DNA of 64,000 nt from Isoetes taiwanensis (lineage: Eukaryota; Streptophyta; Lycopodiopsida; Isoetales; Isoetaceae). The stretch spans positions 6,993,546-7,057,545 of the forward strand of contig JAJEKV010000009.1 in the NCBI GenBank assembly GCA_021234155.1, read 5' to 3'. The position numbers and the translations under genes are program-made. The notes under the pieces are model-generated. The model had not been told where the DNA came from. It did not search any database and worked only from the letters and a program-made list of their open reading frames with translations. Below are positions 47,106 through 57,761 of the stretch, in pieces (the first letter of the stretch is position 1; every line of letters begins with the position of its first letter).

Positions 47106-48389
47106 GCAACCCTGTTTATTCTGTTTATATTTCGCTATAGTTATTGTTAATTACTTTTTAAGCCCTTAGATTATAAAGTATAGAGTATTCAAGACAATCG
47201 TCCAAAACTAAGGTCTCAGTTTGACATTTTTAGAAAATGAGTACTATAATCAAAGAATGGAAAAGACCATTGCTTCATTTTCAATATTTATATAAAAAAC
47301 ATCCAAGATGGTTTATATTGAACCGTTCACAGCAGGAACACAGAAATAGAACACACATGCTTAAAACAAAAACTTGGATTTGGTATCGCCTGCGCAAATA
47401 CAAAGGAATGTCCAAGGAAGGCATGGATCCTAGAATAAACCTCTCCCCTTGGTTTTTGTGCTTCTCCTGGTACTAGAAACATAGCTTTCCAAGATTTTAC
47501 AACAGTTTCATTGCAAGTTTCTTTTGCAAAAGAAGAAAAGTCTACATATAAAGGTCCTATTCACTGCTATAATGCGGAAAATAAGTATCACTCCAAAGTT
47601 CTTGAATATCCATGCTGCTTACCCTTTCTGGTTGGGATCAAATCCAGCCTGAATCCATCTCTCCTTAAATATTGGGTCCTCATGAATATTTTCTTGCAGG
47701 CTGAAACGCCATTGCATTTGGTTTTATAAATAAACAAACCCTATGAGACTTAGCATTCTCAAAAATGGCCCGGACTTGGGATTTGGACTTGATCATTTGA
47801 AGCAAGGATGCTTCCCAGCCGGCCTACGAAACATCTGAAACAAAAGATAGCAAGTGAAACATCTGAAAGAGGAGATATCGGATTCAAACAAGTCCAAAAT
47901 ATAACCTGGCCCTTGCCTTACCAGAAACTTAAGGTGTCAAACCTCGTCAACTCGTAGAAGACAGATTAATCGCCAAGTAAGAAACAAAACAGAAGGAAAG
48001 GTTAAATCCGGCTCCAAGCCACAACACCTCGTCACTTTCAGATGATCTGGCATCTTGTCTCGTATCCGCCAAGGCAGAATGGATTGGCAAGGCGGTAAGG
48101 CGCCAGGGAAGAATGGATTGGGGGAGGCGGTAAGGCGGTAAGACGCCAAAGGCGATAAGAAGCGGGCGCCAAACACACAAACCAACAAGCGGCAAGTCTT
48201 GAAGAATAGAAAGAAATACAAAAAAATACAGCCAATAGGATGTTAGGACCGAGATCGAGATCTCGGCCGTTGATCTCTACCATTGAAAATTTTTGAATTT
48301 CTTCAATATTGCATTTCTCCATCTTTATTGTGTGGCCTTTGGATCACGGAAGATTCTTTAGAATCTTCCACATCATCCCACGCGCTTTC
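47106..48389. other. no gene recognised
   Basis: About 1.3 kb without an assignable gene. A G-rich segment at 48,060-48,160 has repeats of GAATGGATTGG and AGGCGGTAAGGCG. No coding frame with a known domain. Confidence 0.4.
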
Positions 48390-48830
48390 GACAGAAAATG
48401 GTCTTTCAGGTCCACACCACGCCTCAGCAATATCAACAACCTCAGCAACCTCAGCAATCACGAGGACAAAGCTCGCGTACTCCTTTTGACCCAGCGAAAA
48501 CTCAATGTTATCACTGTTGGGAATAGGGCCACACCACCACAACGTGTCCACAACTCCCCCAAGTTCAAGTACAACTGTCGGGTACTAACCAGACTGCTTC
48601 AGTACGCCTCACGGCCTATCAACTCTGGGTGGCAAATGAGAAACAAGGCCCACATCCCACTTTGTGGAGACCTCCACGTACTCCTCAGCAGCAGCAAAAC
48701 CAACAAGTTCCTCTGACAGCTGTGTTGGACCAACAAGCCCAAGAAGAGATCTATCAAGCTCTCAACCCTCCTGTGCAACAATCCAACTGGTTTGGTCTGG
48801 TATCATGTCAGCACCTTGGCACTCGATCTC
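48390..48830 (+). pseudogene. gag fragment of an element-1-like Ty3 element
   Basis: The plus strand reads a Gln/Pro-rich linker, then TPFDPAKTQCYHCWE, a TAG, and GHTTTTCPQLPQVQVQ, that is a CCHC knuckle interrupted by a stop codon. It continues GTNQTASVRLTAYQLWVA and LDQQAQEEIYQALNPP. These match CFNCDQWGHQSADCPQLPQ and LDDQLQEEIYHAINTS in element 1's gag. The fragment is cut off exactly where the chromovirus LTR starts at 48,831. Confidence 0.88.
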
Positions 48831-50468
48831 TGTGACGTTCCGAGTATTTATACGGTATACGTATAAATATATTGACACGTCACCCGGTATAGATACGCCA
48901 CCATGGGGTATGGTAACCTAGGGGTGACCTAAAAGGGATTAAATTAGCTATGCTAATTTAATTGTTAAGGATATTAACCTATATTTAAGGAATTATTATT
49001 TAAAAAGGATAATTAAGCTCATTATGGTGGGAAGGCGCCACCTGGCCAAACTCAATTGGCCAGCATGGGGGATACTATTTTGACCCATTAAGGTGGATCA
49101 CCACCCTCGTATCTTTCATAATCGACCAAGAGCTGAGCGCCTACCTTTTGCCAAGCTGAGCGCCACCTTTGCCAAAGTACTTGTACCTGTGAAACCAGAG
49201 CTGAGCGTCGAGTCCCAGGAGGATGGAGGCACCAATGGATAACGGGTCCAGCAGGAATACAGGTGGGTGGTTAGTATAGCTTGAGAATTCTAGGGTAGCG
49301 CCCCTGCTGGGCACTTGTTGTGTTGTTTTGTCTGTTCTCCCTGTGTTTTACTCGTAGGAGCTAACCCTTGATTGTCAAGTAAGTTCTCTTTATATTCTAA
49401 TTCTGGGTTTGCTCTTAAAGGGATGGATTGATGGTTCTTTGCATAGTATTACTCTGGAAATGGGGGAAATAAAGGGGGTAGAGACCTCTGAGCCATGTTA
49501 GTAGTATACTCCTAGGTTGATTCCTGTAATTCCCATAAAGGCGGCCTGTGCACAAGAGACCACTGAGTCGTGGATGCTATGGAATGGCTTAGCACCAAAC
49601 AAGGGACACAGTGGTGAAGTGGGGGTGGGGTCTTGCACGAACATAAAAGGCTCCTGAGACTCCTACAGTGGACTAGGCCTAATAGCCGGCCAGTGAGCTA
49701 GGCGCGATCCAGGCCGGGTATGGGTCTGACACTCCCTGGGTACAGAGGTGTGACCCGCATGGGGCATCCTGTACTTTGAGTAGATTTAGGGCGAGTAAGT
49801 CGGGTACGGATGCGGGGGTCGCTGATGCGGCACGTATTCTCTAGTCCACCCATGGAACCACTGTGATCCTGGAAGGGGACGCTTCCCCGACCTGCCTCAT
49901 CGGACGGGGCTTCATGAACCCTGTAGTAGGCTCGTAGGGTGATACCTTGAGTCTGCGTGTCCGGAAGGCTATAGTGATACCATAGCATGATTCGACTCAT
50001 CTGCAAAGTGTGCACAGGAGGGGCGGATGGAGTGGACAACCCTAGCCGATGTTCTATGCCAGCCAACGCCATGTCAGGACTCGGTCTGCTGATCTCTTGA
50101 GACCTAGCCGTCAGTCGATCGTCACTGGAGTCTGAGCCGGGGTAGAACCATGGGTTTGGGGTGTTTTCCCTAGTATTAAATGCATATTCTTTGTTGTTGT
50201 CACTTGGATGGATGTGCCACCCTTCGTGGTGGTAAATTATGATATGATTATGCTGGGTGCTAACATTGTATTCACGCTTCCGCGACGTAGGAGCCCCATT
50301 GAAGGCGTGGGCCGAATGACGCCTCTGTGTCCTTCACTTGGGCATCCTCTTATAGATGGCCCGAGTTAGACGGAGGGCCCTGCTGCTCATGGTGAGTTGG
50401 TTGCCATGGGAGGGGGAAGTCCCCCTATGTATACGTCCGGGTGTCGTATATGTTCAGGGAGCGTCACA
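48831..50468 (+). repeat. 5' LTR of element 2
   Basis: 1,638 bp with 7-bp perfect inverted ends, TGTGACG...CGTCACA. An AT-rich palindrome (ATTTATAC at 48,846-48,853 and GTATAAAT at 48,861-48,868) sits unusually close to the LTR start and could hold a TATA element. The first about 865 bp match 63,136-64,000; older copies of the same LTR lie at 3,676-4,300 and 21,291-21,537. Confidence 0.95.
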
Positions 50469-50469
50469 G

Positions 50470-50482
50470 TGGTATCAGAGCC
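50470..50482 (+). promoter_or_regulatory. primer binding site, initiator-Met tRNA
   Basis: TGGTATCAGAGCC starts two bases after the LTR CA end and matches the standard plant initiator-Met primer site over its full 12 bases. Its presence shows that the following sequence is element interior, not host DNA beside a solo LTR. Confidence 0.95.
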
Positions 50483-51106
50483 GTGATTTCGGTTACTCGA
50501 AATCATAGCACGGACCAAACCCTAACTCGTTAGTCGGTAGTTAGGAGGGAGTTAAAGCGGGTGTGATTGTTTAGCTCTTTGATGTTTGGTTTGGTGCTAG
50601 GTTGATATAGTAAATTGTAAGTCTTTAGGAAGTCTAGGGCGACTGGAGGACTCAAGTTGGAAAGTGCCATAACTTTCTTCAGGAATCCCGGAATCGGAAA
50701 ATTTTTGTTTCATTGCGTCGAGGACCCCTGAATTAGTCTAGGACATTGTTAGGTGGGCGAGAAATGGTGACCAGATGGGCCGAAACTCAAAATAGGCGCA
50801 CTTGGGTAAATAAGGGTTTATTTTGCGATTTTAAGGGCGAAAATACCCAAGTCCGCCGGTTTGACCGGGCGTTTACCAAATTTTTTTTTAAAAAAATAAA
50901 AAATAAAAAAATTAAGAGGCGGAAATTTAAACGTGGACGTTTTAGGGTTTTGCCCCACTTGCTCCTTTTCAGATTCTGCCTCCTGACCTATCCGCCGACC
51001 GCCATAGCCGCCGTACTCGTCCGTACCTGTTTATCAACCCCCTTAGGAGCGCCATAGCCGCCTTGCTTATAGTCTCAGGGCGCCTACACCGCTATATTGC
51101 AGGGAG
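50483..51106 (+). other. element 2 leader
   Basis: About 0.6 kb between primer site and the first ORF. It contains A-rich runs at 50,881-50,912 and no long ORF. A packaging or leader function is expected for this position but no specific motif is identified. Confidence 0.6.
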
Positions 51107-51439
51107 ATGGCGAGAACCAAGGGCACTAAGAGCTTCTCGAGTTGCGATGTTGTCCAGCTCTTCTGTTTGCTTGGGGACTACATCGGTGATGCAGAAGAAG
51201 GGCCAGAGAAGACTGAACTTCTCCTAGATCAACTGGTGTTACGGTTCCTGGAGGGGGATCGGATACCATACCCGGTTTTCCATTTGACAGAACGGTTCTT
51301 GTTAAAGCTCAACGCTGAAGGGATGACTTATACCTTGGTGGAGCAGGAGGACCAAACCCTAACCTTAGTTAAATACTACCCTGCAGATATGGCCCAGATG
51401 CTGCGGAGGCCGAGGCCCAGCAGGAAGCTGCCAGGATAA
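51107..51439 (+). CDS. element 2 leading ORF, unknown, begins MARTK
   Basis: 110 codons, [20 protein letters not shown]... to a TAA whose last base is the A of the next ATG. Its body ([55 protein letters not shown]) looks like a folded alpha/beta domain but I do not recognise it. Reading the next frame just before 51,439 gives [15 protein letters not shown], which blends into the following ORF. The two were therefore probably one protein, split by a single-base change at about 51,385-51,405. The first five residues equal the start of histone H3 (ARTK); after that the similarity stops. Confidence 0.6.
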   Translation: MARTKGTKSFSSCDVVQLFCLLGDYIGDAEEGPEKTELLLDQLVLRFLEGDRIPYPVFHLTERFLLKLNAEGMTYTLVEQEDQTLTLVKYYPADMAQMLRRPRPSRKLPG

Positions 51440-52338
51440 TGGCCATGGCCCAGGAGGAAGATATCCGGCAGATAGCACGTGGGGACCCGGCTACAAGGGG
51501 TCAGGAGTATCAGTATTTGGGACGGGGTAGAGCCATAAGCCGGGGCCACAGTTTTGTCATACCCCCGTACTACTATGATGAGGATGCCCAGTTCTTTATC
51601 TGGGAAGATGTTTCCCCCTTGTTCTCAGAGGAGGAACTGATGGAGGTGGAGCTGGACATGGCGGCCCGACCGGACCGATATTTTGCCGAGATCCGACGAC
51701 GGACGGCCGTACGCTTGTTAAGGGAGCAGCACGCCGAGCAGCAAGCAGCCCGGCTAGCCGAAGAGCAGGCTCGGAAAGCTGCCGAGGAAATTGCCGCAAC
51801 GAAACTAGTAGCAGAGACTGATACTCGGGTTGAGAAGCCCGTTAACCGTTTTTACCGGCGGAAGAGGAAGACCACCAGCCCGACTCGCTTGGGGTCACAG
51901 TACAAGACCCAGCTCCAGGCCATGGGTGGGGTTGCGAAGAAGAGAGGGGATACCCGAAGGGACACCTTAGTTGAGCGAGCCCGACATCCGGCCACAGGGG
52001 GAAAGTCACTTCCTCTTGTTCCCCCTCCTCGACCGAGGAAGCCCCACTGGTTTAGACCTGGGACGGTGGCCCTGCGGGAAATCCGCAAGTATCAGAAGTC
52101 TGCGGAGCTTCTCATTAGGAAGTTGCCGTTCCAGCGTCTTGTTCGGGAGATCGCGCAGGAGTTTAAGACTGACCTCAGGTTCCAGACGCATGCCATCTTG
52201 GCCCTACAGGAGGCGGCTGAGGATTATCTGGTTGCGCTTCTTGGCGATGCGAACCTCTGTGCTATACATGCCAAGCGTGTGACCATCATGCCCAAGGATT
52301 TGGCCTTGGCGTGTAGGATCCGTGGGGAGAGGCCTTAA
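51439..52338 (+). CDS. histone H3-fold fusion protein in retrotransposon
   Basis: 299 codons without a stop. Residues 1-90 are acidic/aromatic ([20 protein letters not shown]). Residues 90-130 are an Ala/Glu/Arg coiled coil ([20 protein letters not shown]), followed by a basic stretch ([15 protein letters not shown]). Residues 201-299 are a complete histone H3 core: [80 protein letters not shown]. From memory of plant H3.3 I count about 15 differences in 99. Loop 1 has canonical length (KTDLRF), so it is not CENH3. H87 and L90 equivalents are H3.3-like. K56, K64, K79, C110 and H113 equivalents are kept. Changes include RY to WF before RPG, AEA to AED, GLFED to ALLGD, and LARR to LACR. The normal H3 tail is replaced. 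A nucleosome-incorporating or chromatin-targeting role is inference. Confidence 0.9.
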   Translation: MAMAQEEDIRQIARGDPATRGQEYQYLGRGRAISRGHSFVIPPYYYDEDAQFFIWEDVSPLFSEEELMEVELDMAARPDRYFAEIRRRTAVRLLREQHAEQQAARLAEEQARKAAEEIAATKLVAETDTRVEKPVNRFYRRKRKTTSPTRLGSQYKTQLQAMGGVAKKRGDTRRDTLVERARHPATGGKSLPLVPPPRPRKPHWFRPGTVALREIRKYQKSAELLIRKLPFQRLVREIAQEFKTDLRFQTHAILALQEAAEDYLVALLGDANLCAIHAKRVTIMPKDLALACRIRGERP

Positions 52339-54989
52339 ATTTTCTCATTTCTGTAATATGTGTTGTATCTTTTTGTACATCCTGTCTTGAAATTAATATA
52401 AAATGTTATCTTAACATCATATTTCAATACTTCATTGGCATGCTGCCCATACATGCAAACCTCCAATTCGAAAAAAAAAAAAAAACCTTAGACCTGTCCA
52501 AAGACAGATTTTAATCTAATTTAGACCTTTTCAAGGACTAAACTTCGATTCAATAAGCAGCCCTTGTATTTAAATAGGTGAAATTCAACTACAAGGCCAT
52601 GATCTGGTTACACATTTCCATATAATCTGTCAGCAGTAATTTATTCAAAAGGTTTTCAAATACATCATAGACATAGAATAAGTAAAGTCTACCAGATCTG
52701 ATATGCTGGAGGTTTTATGCAAAACAAAAGATTCCATGTTCAAGTTGTACGCTTAAGTCTTCAAGACCAAAACGTCCTGTTACCTGCACCCAAAACAACA
52801 AAAACAAGCATTAGTATGGTTGCCATGCTGAGGGTAGCAGGTGTCATGGGACTTTTTAGGTTTATGCCCCTTCACCCTGCTTGCTTCACAAACATATCAT
52901 GGGGTAAGGACATTTAAGAAACAAAAACTGTCTTGAGTACACAACTGTCTATGCTTTTCTGAGCTACAAGTAAACAGTTAGATTCATCATTCAAATATGT
53001 ATCAGCAGAGCAATAAGCATATAGATCTATGAATCAGGTCTGCCATATCCCTAGATTATTCTTGTTTTAAAATTATATGCTGCATATATGTTCTCAGAAC
53101 TTTTTTCCACATATAATCGCCTTTAACTTATGTTTATTTCACCTCTAAGTTTATATAAGCGCTGAACCTTATTTCAGATATGTTAAATCAGATTATAATC
53201 CTATAGATTATCACAACATTATGTAGATGAAATGGTAATCAGCATAACTGGTTTATTTACACCATACAAGACATTAATAAGTCTCACTTCCGACTATTTT
53301 CAAGCTAAGAACATATGTCACATACTGGGGCTTCATATATTCCTGTTAACAACATCCTTAGGATCCTACAGGCTGTTATATAGATCCATCTTATCTCACA
53401 ATGAAATATCAGGCTGCATTCATATGCATTCATTTAGTGGCTCTATAGATTAGTACTTCATATTAATATCTAGTGGAAAATCAACTCCAGCATGCATTCA
53501 ACTTAACAAGCCCTGCTAAAACCCATTTCCAATGCCAATACCCCAGGAGCTTGAGCATCAAACCATTACATCTTAAATTTCTGTTAAAACGATATTTAGC
53601 TGCTCCTGGCCCTTATTTTTTAGATCTACATATCTCATGATAAAACAAGTTGCATTGAAGCATAATCTATTCATGAAGAAATCATCAGCTAAATTTACCA
53701 TGTAAGAAAATGCTATAATCTATTAGAACCTGAGAAGTGCGCTCCAGCCCATTGGATTTGCAAGAATTTTCAGCAACATGCTTCAAGCTTGTAGATCCAC
53801 TTCCTTTTGTCATTGCTAGACCCTTGTCCATATCTATTCCTGCCATTCTGTTTGTGGCAATCATTTCTGCCCATCTCTCTGCTCATCAGTGGGATAATGG
53901 ACCGAATTGATCCGCACAAGGTAAAGGGGATTTCGCATCTTTCAGAAGCCCAGCCTCTCCATATATAGACCTACCGATAGTCCTTAACCCGGAACTGCTT
54001 TAGATGGCTCACGTTTCCATCAGTAATAGGACCATACTTACCTCTTCTGTAAGATAATCATGAAGATGATAGGGCGAGAGCTTTTCTCTGGCCGGATTTC
54101 TGGAGTAAACCGGTCGAGAACGTGAAGTCCAATCTGCCCTAAAATTTTTGATTAAACGTAAATAAACAACTAAAATAGCAATATAACAAATATCCTAAGG
54201 TCTTTTCCTGTATTAACATGCAAATTTATACATGTATTTCCAGCTAGCCCCAGGCATATCAACATGCAAATTTATACATGTATTTCCAGCTAGCCCCAGG
54301 CATATCTACTACATGTCTTCATGTTAAAGCATCATAATGTGCATTTCGTTTTTCATAGTCTAGGCTTATCATAGATTACCAAGTAGCATCCTGCTGTACA
54401 CATATCTGAGTTTAACCATTGGTCTTTCCTTTTCTTCAACATCGGACTGAACTCTGACATGCTTCTACATGCCTACCATAGTCATTTACATACTTAATGA
54501 AAAAGGACTTTATAAAATCACACCTCAGAATTGTTTTCATGCTTCTCGGACCATATTTACTCCTTATTTACCCAAGTATAGTATGTACCATGGAGTCATT
54601 AAATATAAAATAAGCTTTGTGAATGCAAATACTACCATTGACTTGGTGTAAAGTCTTTTAATCCACCATGAGCATTGAGGCCTCGCACGTCAATTTTTTT
54701 GACAAGTTTCCTATACATCATTTTGCAAATGGTGCCAACATTTTACCATGTTTATCTGCCACATAGATAAAGGTTAATGTCTGTATTGAAGTGTACATGC
54801 ATTTCATCATTAGTTATAAAAAAAAAAAGAAAAAAAGAAAAAAAAAACTTTTTAAATACCAGAAATAATAATAAACTAATTTACCCCAGGGAATATTCCC
54901 TTTTAAAAGGTTCCACTCTTTCCTTTAAACGCACCCCTTCCCTTTTAGGGTTTCCAAAAGTGTGATAAGCTCTTCCCTTTTCTTATCCT
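52339..54989 (+). other. non-coding AT-rich region inside element 2, with A15 tract
   Basis: 2.65 kb with no recognised coding. A run of 15 A at 52,471-52,485 follows the H3 ORF by 132 bp, with AATATAAAATG about 85 bp before it. This could be an mRNA 3' end fossilised during capture. A perfect 46-bp tandem repeat lies at 54,215-54,306. A second A-rich tract is at about 54,819-54,847. Just before the next ORF is a CT-rich leader (TCCTCCTCCTTCTCC at about 54,986). Confidence 0.55.
54215..54306. repeat. 46-bp perfect tandem repeat
   Basis: Copies at 54,215-54,260 and 54,261-54,306, each AACATGCAAATTTATACATG...CAGGCATATC, identical by eye. Confidence 0.9.
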
Positions 54990-55005
54990 CCTCCTTCTCC
55001 TAGAA

Positions 55006-56406
55006 TTGCTATGGACCATACCCAGCGTCAGCAATGGTACCACGATGGAGCGATGGGATCCTGATGTCCCCTTTGAGCAGCTCCATCCTTACTTGTTACA
55101 AGAGGTGGATCTTATCGCCAACATGGAGGGCCATCCCGACTATGCCGATTTCTTGCAGTTTTACATCCAAGAGATGGTGCCCCAGTGCACTCCATATGGC
55201 AACCCTCCTCAGCTTTACCTCCACAGATCCGTCCTTATGCAGATGCTCGGGGATGACCGCCATGCCGAAGATACACTTAGGGGTATTTAGCGCCGTGCTA
55301 GGCATGCTCCTATCCTCCAGCTTGGACGGCAGCAGACCTATTTTGAGGTCCGCTTTGCATTGGCCATTCTTATGGACCAATATGTGGAATTTGATTCCAC
55401 CCCATTGGAAAAAGGGAAGTTACCTATTGCTGATGATCCAGAGGAGGATGAGCGCATCAGCCATACAGATTTTGTTCGATGGAAGCAGCTCGCCACCGAA
55501 CCGCCCGTCGTACGCGCCCAGGGTCGCAAGCTTGCGGGGTTGGATGCCCTTCCCCCAATCATGCACAATGGTCGAGAGTATCTCCTCCTCGATGATATCA
55601 TGTGGGCATATCACGTCATCGCTAACCTTCCACATATGACCAAGGACCTAGTCTTGTATGAGCTCGCTGAATATTGTCAGGATGACTTCATTGACTTCTC
55701 CCTTCCTGACTATCCTGCGGAGGTCCAGCAGCTACTTAGGTTTCACCCTGAAGACCTTGCACCTGTTGAGACCTTGCTGCAGCTAAGGCATTTTGATGCT
55801 CCAAGATCCCCCTTCTCCGCCACCTGAGGATGCTTTTGCTGCTATGGGGCTCCATGTCCCTAATATCAACGAGGTGGCCATACCAATGGAGGAAGATGAA
55901 CAGGGTGAAGAGTTGTGTGATAACCAAGACCATCTGAAAGAAGATAAGGATGAGGCCTATGCGGAGCAGGTACACGTCAATCTTGAAAGGGAGATAGCGA
56001 CTTCCAGAGATCCTGACGTAGTAGCTTTTAAGAACCATCTTACGCGGTTCTTCCTCTCAGCTTTCCGTCAAGGCCGCAGAGATGGAGGAACCCGCAGAGC
56101 CAGAAGAGCCTTATGATCCAGCCAAGGGGATGGAGGTAGTTAACATCCTCAGAGAACGGGCCTTTGGCGACCTGAAACAGACCCTTCGCCGCACATGGGA
56201 CTATTGGGATATGTCTAGGTACGAAGCTTTCGAGGATGCCAACGACCACTTGTGGCAAATCTTCTATGCATTAAGGAGGCTTTTCAATCTCCTTATTATT
56301 AGCCCCACATGGGACTACCAACCTATTATCGTCCAGGCCTGGGCACGTTACAAGCTCGTCAGAGCTGTACGTGAAAGTGTTCGCTATTCTATCATGCCTT
56401 TTGGCA
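55006..56406 (+). pseudogene. pre-gag coding unit, copy 1 (unknown protein)
   Basis: A start at 55,006 or 55,048 (MERWDPDVPFEQLHPYLLQE) opens frame 1, which has one TAG at 55,288 and then stays open in the same frame to 55,827 (FVRWKQLATEPPVVRAQGRK, LVLYELAEYCQDDFIDF). It then shifts to acidic sequence (VPNINEVAIPMEEDEQGEEL) and again to LRRTWDYWDMSRYEAFEDA and WARYKLVRAVRESVRY. The helical, Trp/Tyr-rich, acidic protein of about 450 residues matches no family I know. It lies directly upstream of gag, so it may be an N-terminal extension of Gag or a separate structural protein. Confidence 0.6.
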
Positions 56407-57738
56407 GATGTCCCCTTTGAGCAGCTCCATCCTTACTTGTTACAAGAGGTGGATCTTATCGCCAACATGGAGGGCCATCCCGACTATGCCGATTTCTTGC
56501 AGTTTTACATCCAAGAGATGGTGCCCCAGTGCACTCCATATGGCAACCCTCCTCAGCTTTACCTCCACAGATCCGTCCTTATGCAGATGCTCGGGGATGA
56601 CCGCCATGCCGAAGATACACTTAGGGGTATTTAGCGCCGTGCTAGGCATGCTCCTATCCTCCAGCTTGGACGGCAGCAGACCTATTTTGAGGTCTGCTTT
56701 GCATTGGCCATTCTTATGGACCAATATGTGGAATTTGATTCCACCCCATTGGAAAAAGGGAAGTTACCTATTGCTGATGATCCAGAGGAGGATGAGCGCA
56801 TCAGCCATACAGATTTTGTTCGATGGAAGCAGCTCGCCACCGAACCGCCCGTCGTACGCGCCCAGGGTCGCAAGCTTGCGGGGTTGGATGCCCTTCCCCC
56901 AATCATGCACAATGGTCGAGAGTATCTCCTCCTCGATGATATCATGTGGGCATATCACGTCATCGCTAACCTTCCACATATGACCAAGGACCTAGTCTTG
57001 TATGAGCTCGCTGAATATTGTCAGGATGACTTCATTGACTTCTCCCTTCCTGACTATCCTGCGGAGGTCCAGCAGCTACTTAGGTTTCACCCTGAAGACC
57101 TTGCACCTGTTGAGACCTTGCTGCAGCTAAGGCATTTTGATGCTCCAAGATCCCCCTTCTCCGCCACCTGAGGATGCTTTTGCTGCTATGGGGCTCCATG
57201 TCCCTAATATCAACGAGGTGGCCATACCAATGGAGGAAGATGAACAGGGTGAAGAGTTGTGTGATAACCAAGACCATCTGAAAGAAGATAAGGATGAGGC
57301 CTATGCGGAGCAGGTACACGTCAATCTTGAAAGGGAGATAGCGACTTCCAGAGATCCTGACGTAGTAGCTTTTAAGAACCATCTTACGCGGTTCTTCCTC
57401 TCAGCTTTCCGTCAAGGCCGCAGAGATGGAGGAACCCGCAGAGCCAGAAGAGCCTTATGATCCAGCCAAGGGGATGGAGGTAGTTAACATCCTCAGAGAA
57501 CGGGCCTTTGGCGACCTGAAACAGACCCTTCGCCGCACATGGGACTATTGGGATATGTCTAGGCACGAAGCTTTCGAGGATGCCAACGACCACTTGTGGC
57601 AAATCTTCTATGCATTAAGGAGGCTTTTCAATCTCCTTATTATTAGCCCCACATGGGACTACCAACCTGTTATCGTCCAGGCCTGGGCACGTTACAAGCT
57701 CGTCAGAGCTGTACGTGAAAGTGTTCGCTATTCTATCA
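55063..57738 (+). repeat. 1,344-bp tandem duplication inside element 2
   Basis: Copy 1 is 55,063-56,406; copy 2 is 56,407 to about 57,738. The period is 1,344 bp, exactly 448 codons. By eye only about three substitutions separate the copies (GGTCCGCT/GGTCTGCT, CTAGGTACG/CTAGGCACG, CCTATTATC/CCTGTTATC). Both carry the same TAG and the same frameshifts, so those predate the duplication or are systematic errors. Confidence 0.95.
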
Positions 57739-57761
57739 TGTACCCTTTTGCGAACCCCTAG
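56407..57761 (+). pseudogene. pre-gag coding unit, copy 2
   Basis: Second copy of the unknown 448-codon unit, entered directly from copy 1 (the frame from 56,371 reads into DVPFEQLHPYLLQE). It has the same in-frame TAG (56,632) and the same two frame changes. It ends SVRYSIMYPFANP, then TAG at 57,759, just before the gag N-terminus. Product unknown. Confidence 0.6.

Noticed and set aside
51439-52338. H3 domain might be a CENH3 (centromeric) histone carried by a centromeric retrotransposon
   Set aside because: Loop 1 is the canonical H3 length and text (KTDLRF), and residues equivalent to H87 and L90 match H3.3. CENH3 has a longer, different loop 1. Only AAEDYLV is CENH3-like.
48831-52338. 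H3 ORF as a host gene beside a solo LTR
   Set aside because: A primer binding site and leader follow the LTR, which a solo LTR lacks, and gag-pol of the same orientation with a matching 3' LTR follows. It remains possible that host DNA was inserted later, which sibling copies would show.
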